Assembly (NCBI RefSeq): GCF_002934065.1
Contig: NZ_CP018049.1
Span: forward strand, 1,672,501-1,736,500
Origin: Pseudomonas orientalis
GTDB lineage: Bacteria; Pseudomonadota; Gammaproteobacteria; Pseudomonadales; Pseudomonadaceae
Direction of reading: 5' to 3'
Length of the DNA: 64,000 bases
Position numbers and translations under genes: made by a program. Position 1 is the stretch's first letter. Each line of letters opens with the position of its first letter. The notes below the pieces were generated by a model. It saw only the letters and a program-made list of their open reading frames with translations. It searched no databases and had not been told where the DNA came from. Positions 38,344 through 50,177 of the stretch are shown here, in pieces.

Positions 38344-38781
38344 ATGACGGTCTGGATAGTGGTGTCAATCCTTGTTGTGGTGCTGAGCCCTCTGGCATGG
38401 CTGCGTCCCTCGCGCCATCAGAGCGGGCGCATGGCCCTGCGTATGGAGGCGCGCCGCATCGGGCTGGCCATGCAACTGGCGCCCCAGGAATGGCCGCACT
38501 GGCTCAAGCAAGAGCCGCCGAGCCCTTGCGCGCAGTACTGCCGGCCACGACGCGGCAGCGCGCCGGCCATCTGGAGTTACTGGCAGTGGGAGCCGGGGGT
38601 GTGGGTCAACCAATGGCGCGAGGTGTGCGTGGACGAGAAGTTGTTGCCGTATTTTTCAACGCTGCCGGCCAACGTCTATAAGGTCGAGGCGGACAAGCAG
38701 ATGATCGCCTTGTACTGGGGCGAGAAGGGCGATGCGAGCGTGTTGAAGGATATTGATGCACTGCTCAAAGCCCTGGCCTGA
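38344..38781 (+). CDS. Conserved hypothetical membrane-anchored protein
   Basis: A 145-residue protein with one N-terminal helix (TVWIVVSILVVVLSPLAWL) and a soluble domain of about 120 residues rich in Trp and Arg (PQEWPHWLKQ; AIWSYWQWEPGVWVNQWRE). No domain is recognised, although a resemblance to YajC-like small anchored proteins is conceivable from topology alone. ATG 38344 has GGGGAG before it; an upstream start would break the anchor pattern. A REPIN follows the stop. Confidence 0.7.
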   Translation: MTVWIVVSILVVVLSPLAWLRPSRHQSGRMALRMEARRIGLAMQLAPQEWPHWLKQEPPSPCAQYCRPRRGSAPAIWSYWQWEPGVWVNQWREVCVDEKLLPYFSTLPANVYKVEADKQMIALYWGEKGDASVLKDIDALLKALA

Positions 38782-38794
38782 CATAACCCACTCA

Positions 38795-38896
38795 CTGTAG
38801 GAGCGAGCTTGCTCGCGAAAAAACCGAGAGCGCCGCGTTATAGCTCAGTTAGCTGCGTTATGGTGGCGATTTTCGCGAGCAAGCTCGCTCCTACAG
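38795..38896. repeat. REPIN, GCGAGCTTGCTCGC type
   Basis: CTGTAGGAGCGAGCTTGCTC at 38795 and inverted partner ending GCTCCTACAG at 38896. The region between this repeat and fadB (38897-39352) has no gene; it holds the minus-strand terminator and operator listed separately. Confidence 0.94.
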
Positions 38897-38915
38897 AAAA
38901 ACCGGAAGACCGCGC

Positions 38916-38943
38916 AATAAAAAGCCCGACTCATCATCGGGCT
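38916..38943 (-). terminator. Orphan minus-strand intrinsic terminator
   Basis: Stem AGCCCGA/TCGGGCT (38923-38929 and 38937-38943) with a seven-base loop. On the minus strand it is followed by TTTTTATT (complement of 38916-38923). No annotated minus-strand gene lies upstream of it before the divergent fadB, so it may end a small RNA; on the plus strand there is no T tract. Confidence 0.7.
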
Positions 38944-39176
38944 GGAGTTGGCCAGGCAGGCCGGTAAATCCTCAAGTTGCGGTTAGCCTAGCCGTCTATC
39001 CCTTTCTGTACAGGCTTTTCCCCTATCTTTCCTATTATTGATCCTGTGAATAGTTAAATATTGACGGGTTGCTACCCTGCGCTTCGGGTTCTGAACTGAC
39101 TGGAAAGTCGCGTTTTTCCTAGTCTTTGGAGCGATTGACAATTGCCCGGAATTGGATGAAGGTGGCGTACCCAAAT

Positions 39177-39203
39177 CAAACGGGCGTATGAATTGAGCGT
39201 TTG
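39177..39203. promoter_or_regulatory. Candidate tandem PsrA operator upstream of fadB
   Basis: Two sites share base 39190: CAAAC-GGGC-GTATG (39177-39190, one mismatch to CAAAC-N4-GTTTG) and GAATT-GAGC-GTTTG (39190-39203, one good half). The one-base overlap is the same as in the psrA operator at 48181-48207. PsrA control of fadBA is known in P. aeruginosa; here the site is inferred from sequence. Confidence 0.6.
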
Positions 39204-39352
39204 TCCTACAGACAGCTCTGACATAACCCCGACTATCGCACTGGCGGGTGTGCCTGGCGGATTGGCGTGAGCATTGATGCAGGTGTCAATGTCCAACCAG
39301 AGGCCAGCGTCCGGTGTGTACTGTTCAGCTTCCATATCGTGGAGATCAGTTG

Positions 39353-42705
<3,353 letters not shown>

Positions 42706-42723
42706 TCGTTCGCTTGACGGAAG

Positions 42724-42747
42724 CCGGGGCCCAGTGCCCCGGTTTTT
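42724..42747 (+). terminator. Terminator of fadBA
   Basis: CCGGGGC-CCAGT-GCCCCGG hairpin (42724-42742) followed by TTTTTGTTTTTT. It closes the operon. Confidence 0.93.
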
Positions 42748-42802
42748 GTTTTTTGGAATTTTTAATATTTTTTTTCAACAAATTTTGTACGAGGGCCAGA
42801 GC

Positions 42803-43039
42803 ATGAAAGTCGAACCAGGGCTCTACCAACATTACAAAGGGCCGCAGTACCGCGTTTTCAGCGTGGCACGGCACTCCGAAACCGAAGAAGAAGTGGTGTT
42901 TTACCAAGCACTGTATGGCGAATACGGCTTTTGGGTGCGTCCCTTGAGTATGTTCCTGGAGACCGTCGAAGTTGACGGCGAGCAGGTCCCGCGCTTTGCT
43001 TTGGTCCAGGCCGAACCCAGTCTTTTTTCAGGGCAATAA
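42803..43039 (+). CDS. DUF1653 family protein
   Basis: A 78-residue protein matching DUF1653: PGLYQHYKGPQYRVFSVARH at the start, then EEEVVFYQALYGEYGFWVRP and FLETVEVDG. It looks like a small beta-rich fold of unknown function. The ATG at 42803 is supported by the family start; the ribosome site is a weak GAGGG at 42791-42795. It sits between the fadBA terminator and the topA promoter, so it probably has its own transcript from the AT-rich 42750-42790 stretch. Confidence 0.85.
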   Translation: MKVEPGLYQHYKGPQYRVFSVARHSETEEEVVFYQALYGEYGFWVRPLSMFLETVEVDGEQVPRFALVQAEPSLFSGQ

Positions 43040-43064
43040 CGGCAGGTCGCGCAGAATGCTGCGC

Positions 43065-43093
43065 TTGACCTCATCTTGTTGCCACTATATATA
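43065..43093 (+). promoter_or_regulatory. Sigma-70 promoter of topA
   Basis: TTGACC (43065-43070), a 17-bp spacer and TATATA (43088-43093) about 60 bp before the topA start. topA promoters are commonly supercoiling-sensitive; that is knowledge of the family, not shown here. Confidence 0.75.
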
Positions 43094-43153
43094 GCGTTGC
43101 CGCGACAGGCGCCAACTGCCTTTCACTTCTCGAATTCAGGAATTTTCCGATCC

Positions 43154-45775
43154 ATGGGCAAATCGCTGGTCATTGTGGAATCCCCGGCTAAGGCCAAGAC
43201 CATCAACAAGTACTTGGGCAACGAGTACGTGGTGAAGTCGAGTATCGGCCATATCCGAGACCTGCCCACCAGCGGTTCGGCTAGCGCCAGCAAGGAGCCA
43301 GCCGCCAAGCGCGGCAAGGCGGCCGCGGGCGAAGGTCCGGTGCTCACCCCTAAAGAGAAAGCGCGCAAGCAGCTGGTCTCACGCATGGGTGTTGACCCGG
43401 ACCATGGCTGGAAGGCCAAGTACGAAATCCTTCCGGGCAAGGAAAAGGTCATCGAAGAGCTGCGCCGGCTCGCCAAAGATGCCGACACTATCTATCTCGC
43501 AACGGACTTGGACCGCGAAGGGGAGGCTATTGCCTGGCACCTGCGGGAAGCCATCGGCGGTGACGACAGCCGCTACAAGCGCGTGGTGTTCAACGAAATC
43601 ACCAAGAAAGCCATCCAGGAAGCCTTCTCCAAGCCGGGCGAGCTGGACATTGACCGTGTCAACGCCCAACAGGCCCGGCGTTTCCTCGACCGCGTGGTGG
43701 GCTACATGGTGTCGCCGCTGCTGTGGGCGAAAATCGCCCGTGGCCTGTCGGCCGGCCGTGTGCAGTCGGTTGCGGTCAAGCTGGTGGTGGAGCGTGAGCG
43801 CGAAATTCGTGCGTTCAACCCCGAAGAATACTGGGAAGTCCACGCTGACCTCGGCACTGCCAAGGGCAACAACGTGCGCTTTGAAGTGGCCCGCGAGAAC
43901 GGCGAGGCGTTCAAGCCGCTGAACGAAGCCCAGGCCATGGCTGCACTGGAGAAGCTCAAAGCCTCCAGCTACAGCATCGTCAAGCGTGAAGACAAACCGA
44001 CCAGCAGCAAGCCGTCGGCGCCGTTCATCACCTCCACCCTGCAACAGGCCGCGAGCAACCGCCTGGGCTTTGGTGTGAAGAAGACCATGATGATGGCCCA
44101 GCGTCTGTACGAAGCGGGCTACATCACATACATGCGTACCGACTCGACCAACCTGTCGCAAGACGCGGTGGCGATGGCGCGTACTTATATCGAAAGCGAA
44201 TTCGGCAAGAAGTACCTGCCGGAGAAGCCCAACGTCTACAGCAGCAAGGAAGGCGCCCAGGAGGCTCACGAAGCGATTCGTCCTTCCGACGCCAACACCG
44301 AGCCGAGCAAGCTCAGCGGCATGGAGCGCGACGCTGAACGCCTCTACGAGCTGATCTGGCGCCAGTTCCTGGCCTGCCAGATGCTGCCGGCGCAATACTT
44401 GTCCACCACGGTCAGCGTGGGGGCGGGCGACTTTGAGCTGCGTGCCAAGGGCCGCATCCTCAAGTTCGACGGTTATACCCGCGTAATGCCGCAAATCGCC
44501 AAGCCAGGCGACGACGATGTACTGCCGGATATGGCGCAGGGCGATACGTTGAAGCTGATCAAGCTTGATCCGTCGCAGCACTTCACCAAGCCGCCGGCGC
44601 GCTATTCGGAAGCCAGCCTGGTCAAGGAGATGGAGAAACGCGGTATCGGTCGTCCTTCGACCTATGCGGCGATCATCTCCACGATTCAGGACCGTGGCTA
44701 CGTGGCGCTGCACAACCGCCGCTTCTATTCGGAAAAGATGGGCGATATCGTCACCGAGCGTCTGTCCGAGAGCTTCTCCAACCTGATGGACTACGGCTTC
44801 ACCGCCGGCATGGAAGAGAACCTCGACGACGTGGCCCAGGGCGAACGCGACTGGAAAAACGTGCTGGACGAGTTCTACGGCGACTTCAAGAAGAAACTCG
44901 AGGTGGCCGAGAGCCCCGAGAGTGGCATGCGCGCCAACCAGCCGGTCATGACCGACATTCCGTGCCTCACCTGCGGCCGGCCGATGCAGATTCGTACGGC
45001 ATCCACCGGCGTGTTCCTGGGGTGCTCGGGCTACAGCCTGCCGCCGAAAGAGCGCTGCAAGGCCACCGTCAACCTGGTGCCGGGCGATGAAATCGCCGCG
45101 GACGACGAGGGCGAATCCGAGTCGCTGGTACTGCGTGGCAAGCACCGTTGCCCGATCTGCAGCACCGCGATGGATGCCTATCTGCTGGATGAAAAGCACA
45201 AGCTGCACATCTGCGGTAACAACCCGGATTGCAACGGCTACGAGATCGAAGAGGGCACCTACCGCATCAAGGGCTACGAAGGTCCGAGCCTGGAGTGCGA
45301 CAAGTGCGGCAGCGAGATGCAGCTCAAGACCGGGCGTTTCGGCAAGTTCTTCGGTTGCACCAACCCGACCTGCAAGAACACCCGCAAACTGCTGAAAAGC
45401 GGTGATGCGGCGCCGCCGAAGATGGACCCGGTGAAGATGCCCGAGCTCAAGTGCGAGAAGGTCAACGACACCTATATCCTGCGCGACGGTGCTTCGGGCC
45501 TGTTCCTGGCCGCCAGCCAGTTCCCGAAAAACCGCGAGACCCGCGCACCGCTGGTGCTGGAGATCGTGCCTCACAAGGACGAGATTGATCCCAAGTACCA
45601 CTTCCTGTGTGAAGCGCCGAAGAAGGACCCGGATGGTCGCCCAGCCGTGATCCGCTACAGCCGCAAGACCAAGGAGCAGTACGTGCAGACCGAGGTTGAC
45701 GGCAAGCCTACCGGCTGGAAAGCGTTCTACGACGGTGGCAAGTGGAAGGTCGAGGACAAGCGCCAGGGCGCTTGA
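43154..45775 (+). CDS. topA: DNA topoisomerase I
   Basis: An 873-residue type IA topoisomerase that relaxes negative supercoils. The TOPRIM domain begins [20 protein letters not shown] and has [19 protein letters not shown]; the active-site Tyr is in [15 protein letters not shown], followed by AHEAIRPSD. The C-terminal third has several zinc-ribbon cysteine sets ([38 protein letters not shown]). Length fits Pseudomonas TopA. ATG 43154 opens the conserved segment; the long upstream frame is not coding. Confidence 0.96.
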   Translation: MGKSLVIVESPAKAKTINKYLGNEYVVKSSIGHIRDLPTSGSASASKEPAAKRGKAAAGEGPVLTPKEKARKQLVSRMGVDPDHGWKAKYEILPGKEKVIEELRRLAKDADTIYLATDLDREGEAIAWHLREAIGGDDSRYKRVVFNEITKKAIQEAFSKPGELDIDRVNAQQARRFLDRVVGYMVSPLLWAKIARGLSAGRVQSVAVKLVVEREREIRAFNPEEYWEVHADLGTAKGNNVRFEVARENGEAFKPLNEAQAMAALEKLKASSYSIVKREDKPTSSKPSAPFITSTLQQAASNRLGFGVKKTMMMAQRLYEAGYITYMRTDSTNLSQDAVAMARTYIESEFGKKYLPEKPNVYSSKEGAQEAHEAIRPSDANTEPSKLSGMERDAERLYELIWRQFLACQMLPAQYLSTTVSVGAGDFELRAKGRILKFDGYTRVMPQIAKPGDDDVLPDMAQGDTLKLIKLDPSQHFTKPPARYSEASLVKEMEKRGIGRPSTYAAIISTIQDRGYVALHNRRFYSEKMGDIVTERLSESFSNLMDYGFTAGMEENLDDVAQGERDWKNVLDEFYGDFKKKLEVAESPESGMRANQPVMTDIPCLTCGRPMQIRTASTGVFLGCSGYSLPPKERCKATVNLVPGDEIAADDEGESESLVLRGKHRCPICSTAMDAYLLDEKHKLHICGNNPDCNGYEIEEGTYRIKGYEGPSLECDKCGSEMQLKTGRFGKFFGCTNPTCKNTRKLLKSGDAAPPKMDPVKMPELKCEKVNDTYILRDGASGLFLAASQFPKNRETRAPLVLEIVPHKDEIDPKYHFLCEAPKKDPDGRPAVIRYSRKTKEQYVQTEVDGKPTGWKAFYDGGKWKVEDKRQGA

Positions 45776-45796
45776 TCCATCGGATGCTCTGAGGAG

Positions 45797-45894
45797 CCAA
45801 TGTGGGAGGGGGCTTGCCCCCGATAGCGATATATCAGTCGATATCTATGTGACTGACACACCGCCATCGGGGGCAAGCCCCCTCCCACATTTGG
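45797..45894. repeat. REPIN, GGGGGCTTGCCCCC type
   Basis: CCAATGTGGGAGGGGGC at 45797 and inverted partner ending CCCACATTTGG at 45894. The rest of the topA to 46025 gap shows no further structure apart from the next gene's leader. Confidence 0.95.
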
Positions 45895-46024
45895 ATCTGC
45901 CTGGTTCTTAAGAGTGGAGGTTTGATCTGCCTGAGCGGCCGTTTATTGCACTTGCAGTAGTCTTGGCTGATCCGTGACACTGTTCAGCCAGCATCACGCC
46001 TAATTCGTTGTGGAGATTGCCGTC

Positions 46025-46546
46025 ATGGCCAACGAACTCTATACCCGTACCAATCAGAAAATTTACTTTGCGGGTTTGTCCCTGGAAGCCCTTGGCCGTG
46101 CCGAAGTGGGGAAGGAGATGAATGCCATTGCGCTGGTCCAGGCGGGGCGTGAAGCCGCTTTGTTTCACCTGTACGGCGCCTTGCTGGGTCTATGCCATGA
46201 AATCGCCGGGTTCTACCGTCTGCCCCAGGCAGGTTCGCCCCGTGCTGAAATGATCATGACCCGCGAAGTGTTGGAAACCATGGCTATCCCGGAATTGGCC
46301 GAACTGGTGGAAATGGCCCAGAGCCCTGACAGCTGGGTAGCACGCCTGCTCAAGGCACATGCCGACATGTTCCAGCCGCCCCGCGTTCCCCATGTACCCA
46401 AGGGGGATGTGACGCAGCCATTGATCGTGGCGGTTGCATTGGAGGCGGATGAACCCAAGCCCTTGAGCCGCGAAGAGCTGGAAAGCTGGCGCCAGGCGCT
46501 GAAAAAGCTGGCATTGCGCTTTCGCGAAGGCCTGTCCGAGTGCTGA
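46025..46546 (+). CDS. DUF6586-like conserved protein
   Basis: A 173-residue cytoplasmic, mostly helical protein (NELYTRTNQKIYFAGLSLEA; AREVLETMAIPELAELVEMA-type helices; ESWRQALKKLALRFREGL). It lies in the spot occupied by a hypothetical gene between topA and sulA in other Pseudomonas, and I recall the DUF6586 label for such proteins. Function is unknown. GGAG precedes ATG 46025. The next small gene follows 63 bp later in the same direction. Confidence 0.75.
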   Translation: MANELYTRTNQKIYFAGLSLEALGRAEVGKEMNAIALVQAGREAALFHLYGALLGLCHEIAGFYRLPQAGSPRAEMIMTREVLETMAIPELAELVEMAQSPDSWVARLLKAHADMFQPPRVPHVPKGDVTQPLIVAVALEADEPKPLSREELESWRQALKKLALRFREGLSEC

Positions 46547-46609
46547 GCGGGCAAGCCTGCACGCGACAACACTGATATAATCCCGCGCTTTCGTGGAGAA
46601 CAGACTTTT

Positions 46610-46843
46610 ATGCCAACGTCCTTTCTGGAAATTGTTGAACTGCCTGACGGCCGAATCGAGCTGCGCCGGGCTGAGGACGAAGGTTCTCTGGTTACCCTGG
46701 ACTTCTCCGAAGACGCAAAAGCGTTCCTGCAAGGCCAGCATGTGGAAGTGGCTAAAGCGATGTTGAGCGTTGGGGTGCAAATGGCCGGTCGCCTGGCTGA
46801 AGGCGAGCCGGAAAAGGACGATGGTCCAAGGGTTCTTCACTGA
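46610..46843 (+). CDS. Small conserved protein upstream of sulA
   Basis: A 77-residue acidic protein (SFLEIVELPDGRIELRRAED, then VTLDFSEDAKAFLQG). It looks like a short beta-hairpin plus helix fold. No functional family is recognised. GGAG lies 11 bases before ATG 46610. It is convergent with sulA, 23 bp from its end. Coding is supported by a codon pattern like its neighbours and by a conserved gene position. Confidence 0.75.
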   Translation: MPTSFLEIVELPDGRIELRRAEDEGSLVTLDFSEDAKAFLQGQHVEVAKAMLSVGVQMAGRLAEGEPEKDDGPRVLH

Positions 46844-46866
46844 GCCCGTTGTAACCCGCTCATCCC

Positions 46867-47340
46867 TTATCCCAGTCGAATATTCAAACTCTGCGCATCA
46901 CCTGTGTGTGCGGCACTGATCAACTGCTGTTTGGCCGTTGCGTTCAACGGGTTCAACCAGCTCACCACGGTATGGCTACGGCCCAGGCGCAAGGCTTCAC
47001 ACGTCAATTGTTGAGCACTTTGTGCGCCCCGTGGCTGCAGCAACAGAATCCTTTCCCGATTGAGGCCGGCATCCCGTAGCCAGGCCTGGGTCAGGCTGGC
47101 GGGCGGCGCGATCAAGGTCAACCAGCGCGCGTCCTGCTCCTCACTGAGCTCGCGAAGGATCGGCGCCAGCAGGCTCAAGCAGCTCCCGGCAGCACCACGC
47201 AACGACAATTCACTGAATACCTCGGGTTCGCAGCTCCAGGGCGCTTCGACCGTTTCCTTGAGGATGGGCGCAAGGGGTTGAGCCATGAAGGCCTCGAACA
47301 GCGACAGTTGTGTGTGTTGTGGGGTGTGCACGAGCTGCAT
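46867..47340 (-). CDS. sulA: SOS cell division inhibitor SulA
   Basis: A 157-residue protein of the SulA/RecA-like fold that blocks FtsZ polymerisation after DNA damage. The core segments are WLTLIAPPASLTQAWLRDAG, ERILLLQPRG and SHTVVSWLNPLNATAKQQL, matching Pseudomonas SulA. AAGGAG precedes ATG 47338-47340. It lies 10 bp downstream of lexA in the same direction with no own promoter seen, so it is transcribed from the lexA promoter and shares its LexA control. Confidence 0.9.
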   Translation of the reverse strand: MQLVHTPQHTQLSLFEAFMAQPLAPILKETVEAPWSCEPEVFSELSLRGAAGSCLSLLAPILRELSEEQDARWLTLIAPPASLTQAWLRDAGLNRERILLLQPRGAQSAQQLTCEALRLGRSHTVVSWLNPLNATAKQQLISAAHTGDAQSLNIRLG

Positions 47341-47350
47341 GATGTCTCCT

Positions 47351-47959
47351 TTAGCGGCGAATGACGCCGACACTCAAGCCTTCGATCACCAGGTCCTGGT
47401 CTTTGAGGTTCACTTCAATGGGCGCGAACTCCGGGTTCTCGGCCATAAGCCAGACCTTGCTGCCTTCACGCTTGAAGCGTTTGACGGTGACTTCATCGCC
47501 GATCCGGGCCACGACGATCTGGCCATTGCGGGCTTCACGGGTGGTGTGAACGGCCAGCAGGTCGCCGTCGAAAATGCCCACGTCCTTCATACTCATGCCA
47601 TGCACACGGAGCAGGTAGTCGGCGCGAGGATGGAAGAAGGTCGGGTTGATGTTGCAGGATTCCTCGACGTGCTGTTGCGCCAGGATCGGCGCACCGGCGG
47701 CCACCCGGCCAATGATCGGCAGTGTCGATTCGTCGGCCTTGGCTTCGAAGCCAGGGATGCGAATACCGCGTGAAGCCCCCGGGGTCATCTCGATCGCGCC
47801 TTTGCGAGCGAGGGCCTTGAGGTGTTCTTCAGCGGCGTTGGGAGACTTGAAACCCAGTTCCAGCGCAATTTCGGCGCGTGTCGGTGGATAACCGTTGTCA
47901 TCAAGGCAGCGCTTGATAAAAGCCAGAATCTCAGCTTGGCGTGGCGTCAGTTTTAGCAT
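47351..47959 (-). CDS. lexA: LexA repressor
   Basis: A 202-residue SOS repressor. The N-terminal winged helix ([38 protein letters not shown]) binds SOS boxes; the self-cleavage bond is Ala88-Gly89 in [14 protein letters not shown], with catalytic Ser123 (GMSMKDVG) and Lys160 (EVTVKRF). RecA on single-strand DNA triggers cleavage. Two SOS boxes lie 11 and 30 bp upstream of the ATG, showing autoregulation. It heads an operon with sulA and is divergent from psrA. Confidence 0.96.
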   Translation of the reverse strand: MLKLTPRQAEILAFIKRCLDDNGYPPTRAEIALELGFKSPNAAEEHLKALARKGAIEMTPGASRGIRIPGFEAKADESTLPIIGRVAAGAPILAQQHVEESCNINPTFFHPRADYLLRVHGMSMKDVGIFDGDLLAVHTTREARNGQIVVARIGDEVTVKRFKREGSKVWLMAENPEFAPIEVNLKDQDLVIEGLSVGVIRR

Positions 47960-47969
47960 GTTGATCGCT

Positions 47970-48021
47970 CTGTCTTTTTATACAGTGACTGGGATTATAT
48001 ACAGTGAATCGCGCTTGGCAA
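47970..48021 (-). promoter_or_regulatory. lexA promoter with two LexA (SOS) boxes
   Basis: Box 1 CTGTCTTTTTATACAG (47970-47985) fits CTGT-N8-ACAG exactly. Box 2 CTGGGATTATATACAG (47989-48004) has one change. On the minus strand TTGCCA (48021-48016), a 16-bp spacer and TATAAT (47999-47994) form the promoter, so box 2 covers the -10 and box 1 the start region. Confidence 0.88.
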
Positions 48022-48163
48022 TCATCCTTTTATGCGGCTCCGCTGGACGGTCATTCATCAGCTGCGCCGGGAGGCGAAGACAGCGCTGCCTACAGACGAT
48101 GGAGGATGTGATTAAATAGCGACGAAACAGGTGACTGCCCGGCCGGAAAACGGGCGCGCAGGC

Positions 48164-48207
48164 TTGACAAGACATACCCTGAAACGTATGTTTCAAACAA
48201 GTGTTTG
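48164..48207 (+). promoter_or_regulatory. psrA promoter with tandem PsrA operators
   Basis: TTGACA (48164-48169), a 17-bp spacer and TATGTT (48187-48192). Two sites overlap it: GAAAC-GTAT-GTTTC (48181-48194) and CAAAC-AAGT-GTTTG (48194-48207), sharing base 48194. This matches the known PsrA motif and implies autorepression relieved by long-chain fatty acids. Confidence 0.85.
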
Positions 48208-48222
48208 TCAGGCGGAGTAGCC

Positions 48223-48930
48223 ATGGCCCAGTCGGAAACCGTTGAACGCATTCTCGATGCTGCCGAGCAGTTGTTCGCGGAAAAAGGATTTGCTGAAACT
48301 TCATTGCGGCTGATCACCAGCAAGGCTGGGGTCAACCTGGCCGCCGTGAATTATCATTTCGGCTCAAAAAAGGCCCTGATCCAGGCGGTGTTCTCGCGCT
48401 TTCTGGGGCCGTTCTGCGCCAGCCTCGACCGTGAACTCGAACGTCGCCAGGCTAAAGCCGACAACAAGCCCAGCCTGGAAGAGCTGCTGGAAATCCTAGT
48501 TGAGCAAGCGCTGGTGGTTCAACCACGCAGCGGCAATGACCTGTCGATCTTCATGCGTCTGCTGGGCCTGGCGTTCAGCCAGAGCCAGGGCCACTTGCGA
48601 CGTTACCTGGAAGACATGTACGGCAAGGTGTTTCGCCGCTATATGTTGCTGGTCAATGAAGCGGCCCCGCGTATCCCGCCCATCGAACTGTTCTGGCGCG
48701 TGCACTTCATGCTCGGCGCCGCCGCCTTCAGCATGTCCGGGATCAAGGCATTGCGCGCGATTGCCGAGACCGATTTCGGCGTCAATACCTCCATCGAGCA
48801 GGTGATGCGCCTGATGGTGCCGTTCCTCGCCGCAGGCATGCGCGCCGAAACCGGCGTGACCGATCAGGCCATGGCCGTGGCCCAATTGCGTCCGCGCAGT
48901 AAATCCACGCCGGCCCTCGCCAAGGTTTGA
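48223..48930 (+). CDS. psrA: TetR-family regulator PsrA
   Basis: A 235-residue TetR protein. The HTH is at the N-terminus (TVERILDAAEQLFAEKGFAE; ITSKAGVNLAAVNYHFGSKK), the ligand domain fills the rest. Gene position between lexA and nagZ and the upstream operators identify PsrA, which senses long-chain fatty acids, represses its own gene and fadBA, and in Pseudomonas activates rpoS. ATG 48223 follows GGAG at 48214-48217. It is the only TetR gene in the window. Confidence 0.92.
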   Translation: MAQSETVERILDAAEQLFAEKGFAETSLRLITSKAGVNLAAVNYHFGSKKALIQAVFSRFLGPFCASLDRELERRQAKADNKPSLEELLEILVEQALVVQPRSGNDLSIFMRLLGLAFSQSQGHLRRYLEDMYGKVFRRYMLLVNEAAPRIPPIELFWRVHFMLGAAAFSMSGIKALRAIAETDFGVNTSIEQVMRLMVPFLAAGMRAETGVTDQAMAVAQLRPRSKSTPALAKV

Positions 48931-48995
48931 CCGCTGCGGGTGTGCGTGGCCGCTTGCATCCGCTAAGCTAGCCGCCATGCCGATTTCAGCTCTTT

Positions 48996-49049
48996 ACGCG
49001 CAACCCGTTGTGCTTACCGTACCTGGTAGGAATGACGGGTTGTGCGCGT
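48996..49049 (+). other. Large hairpin in the nagZ leader
   Basis: Arms ACGCGCAACCCGT (48996-49008) and ACGGGTTG-TG-CGCGT (49035-49049) pair with a two-base bulge, and an inner TACC/GGTA stem closes the loop. It ends just before the nagZ ribosome site AAGGAAGG. It could terminate psrA or shape nagZ translation; only a weak T-rich tail (TTATTT) follows. Confidence 0.6.
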
Positions 49050-49065
49050 TATTTAAGGAAGGTTT

Positions 49066-50076
49066 ATGACTGCTGCCCTGCAAGGTTCTTTGATGGTCGA
49101 CGTTGCCGGTACCTGGCTGACGGCCGAGGATCGCCATCTGTTGCGCCAACCTGAAGTGGGCGGCTTGATCATTTTTGCGCGCAATATCGAGCATCCGCGC
49201 CAGGTCCGCGAGTTGAGCGCGGCGATCCGTGCGGTGCGCCCGGACCTGCTGCTGGCAGTCGACCAGGAAGGCGGACGCGTACAGCGCCTGCGCCAGGGCT
49301 TCGTGCGCCTGCCGGCCATGCGCGCGCTGGCGGATAACCCCAACGCCGAGCACCTGGCCGAACAGTGTGGCTGGGTCATGGCCACCGAAGTGCTGGCCGT
49401 GGGCCTCGACCTGAGTTTCGCCCCCGTGCTGGACCTTGATTACCAGCGCAGCGCCGTGGTCGGCACCCGCTCGTTCGAAGGCGATCCCGAGCGTGCCGCC
49501 GTGCTCGCCGGTGCCTTTATCCGTGGCATGAACAGCGCCGGCATGGCGGCCACCGGCAAGCACTTTCCCGGTCATGGCTGGGCCGAGGCCGATTCCCACG
49601 TCGCGATTCCCAATGACGAGCGCAGCCTGGAACAGATTCGCGCCAATGACCTGGTGCCGTTTGCGCGCCTGAGCAAGCAATTGGCCGCCGTGATGCCGGC
49701 GCATGTGATCTACCCGCAAGTGGACAGCCAGCCGGCCGGTTTCTCACGCCGCTGGTTGCAGGACATCCTGCGCGGCGAGTTGCAGTTCGACGGGATGATC
49801 TTCAGTGATGACCTGTCCATGGCGGGCGCCCATGTGGTGGGCGATGCGGCGAGTCGAATCGAGGCGGCACTGACGGCGGGTTGTGACATGGGGCTGGTGT
49901 GCAATGACCGTGCGGCTGCCGAACTGGCGCTGAGCGCGGCGCAGCGGATGAAGGTCACGCCGTCGGCGCGGATTGCGCGTATGCGTGGGCAGGCGGTTGC
50001 ATCGACAGACTACAAGCAGGATCCACATTGGTTGACAGCGCTTACCGCGTTGCGGGATGCGCAGTTGATCGACTGA
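49066..50076 (+). CDS. nagZ: Beta-N-acetylglucosaminidase NagZ
   Basis: A 336-residue cytoplasmic family 3 glycosidase that removes GlcNAc from anhydromuropeptides in cell-wall recycling, producing the AmpR effector. Signature: KHFPGHGWAEADSHVAIP with the catalytic Asp/His loop, LLAVDQEGGRVQRLRQGF at the barrel start, and GMIFSDDLSMAGA with the Asp nucleophile. Length equals other NagZ enzymes. AAGGAAGG precedes ATG 49066. Slt at 33.5 kb works in the same recycling route. Confidence 0.95.
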   Translation: MTAALQGSLMVDVAGTWLTAEDRHLLRQPEVGGLIIFARNIEHPRQVRELSAAIRAVRPDLLLAVDQEGGRVQRLRQGFVRLPAMRALADNPNAEHLAEQCGWVMATEVLAVGLDLSFAPVLDLDYQRSAVVGTRSFEGDPERAAVLAGAFIRGMNSAGMAATGKHFPGHGWAEADSHVAIPNDERSLEQIRANDLVPFARLSKQLAAVMPAHVIYPQVDSQPAGFSRRWLQDILRGELQFDGMIFSDDLSMAGAHVVGDAASRIEAALTAGCDMGLVCNDRAAAELALSAAQRMKVTPSARIARMRGQAVASTDYKQDPHWLTALTALRDAQLID

Positions 50077-50089
50077 AGACGGCGTCGCG

Positions 50090-50168
50090 CCTATCGGGGG
50101 CAAGCCCCCTCCCACATTTGAATGTATTCGCAATTCAATGTGTGGGAGGGGGCTTGCCCCCGATGGCG
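50090..50168. repeat. Inside-out REP doublet
   Basis: CTATCGGGGGCAAGCCCCCT leads and ends CCCACA, then a near-palindromic linker with TTCGCAA, then TGTGGGAGGGGGCTTGCCCC ending GATGG. The GTGGGAG ends face each other, the reverse of a normal REPIN. It lies between convergent nagZ and the helicase gene. Confidence 0.9.
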
Positions 50169-50177
50169 ATCCAACAG

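Noticed and set aside
39135..39140. TTGACA hexamer upstream of fadB as a -35 box
   Set aside because: No acceptable -10 hexamer lies 16-18 bp downstream, so a promoter could not be called.
38983..39335. Two short minus-strand ORFs upstream of fadB
   Set aside because: No ribosome sites and no protein-like composition; an RNA is a better idea for this strand if it is transcribed.
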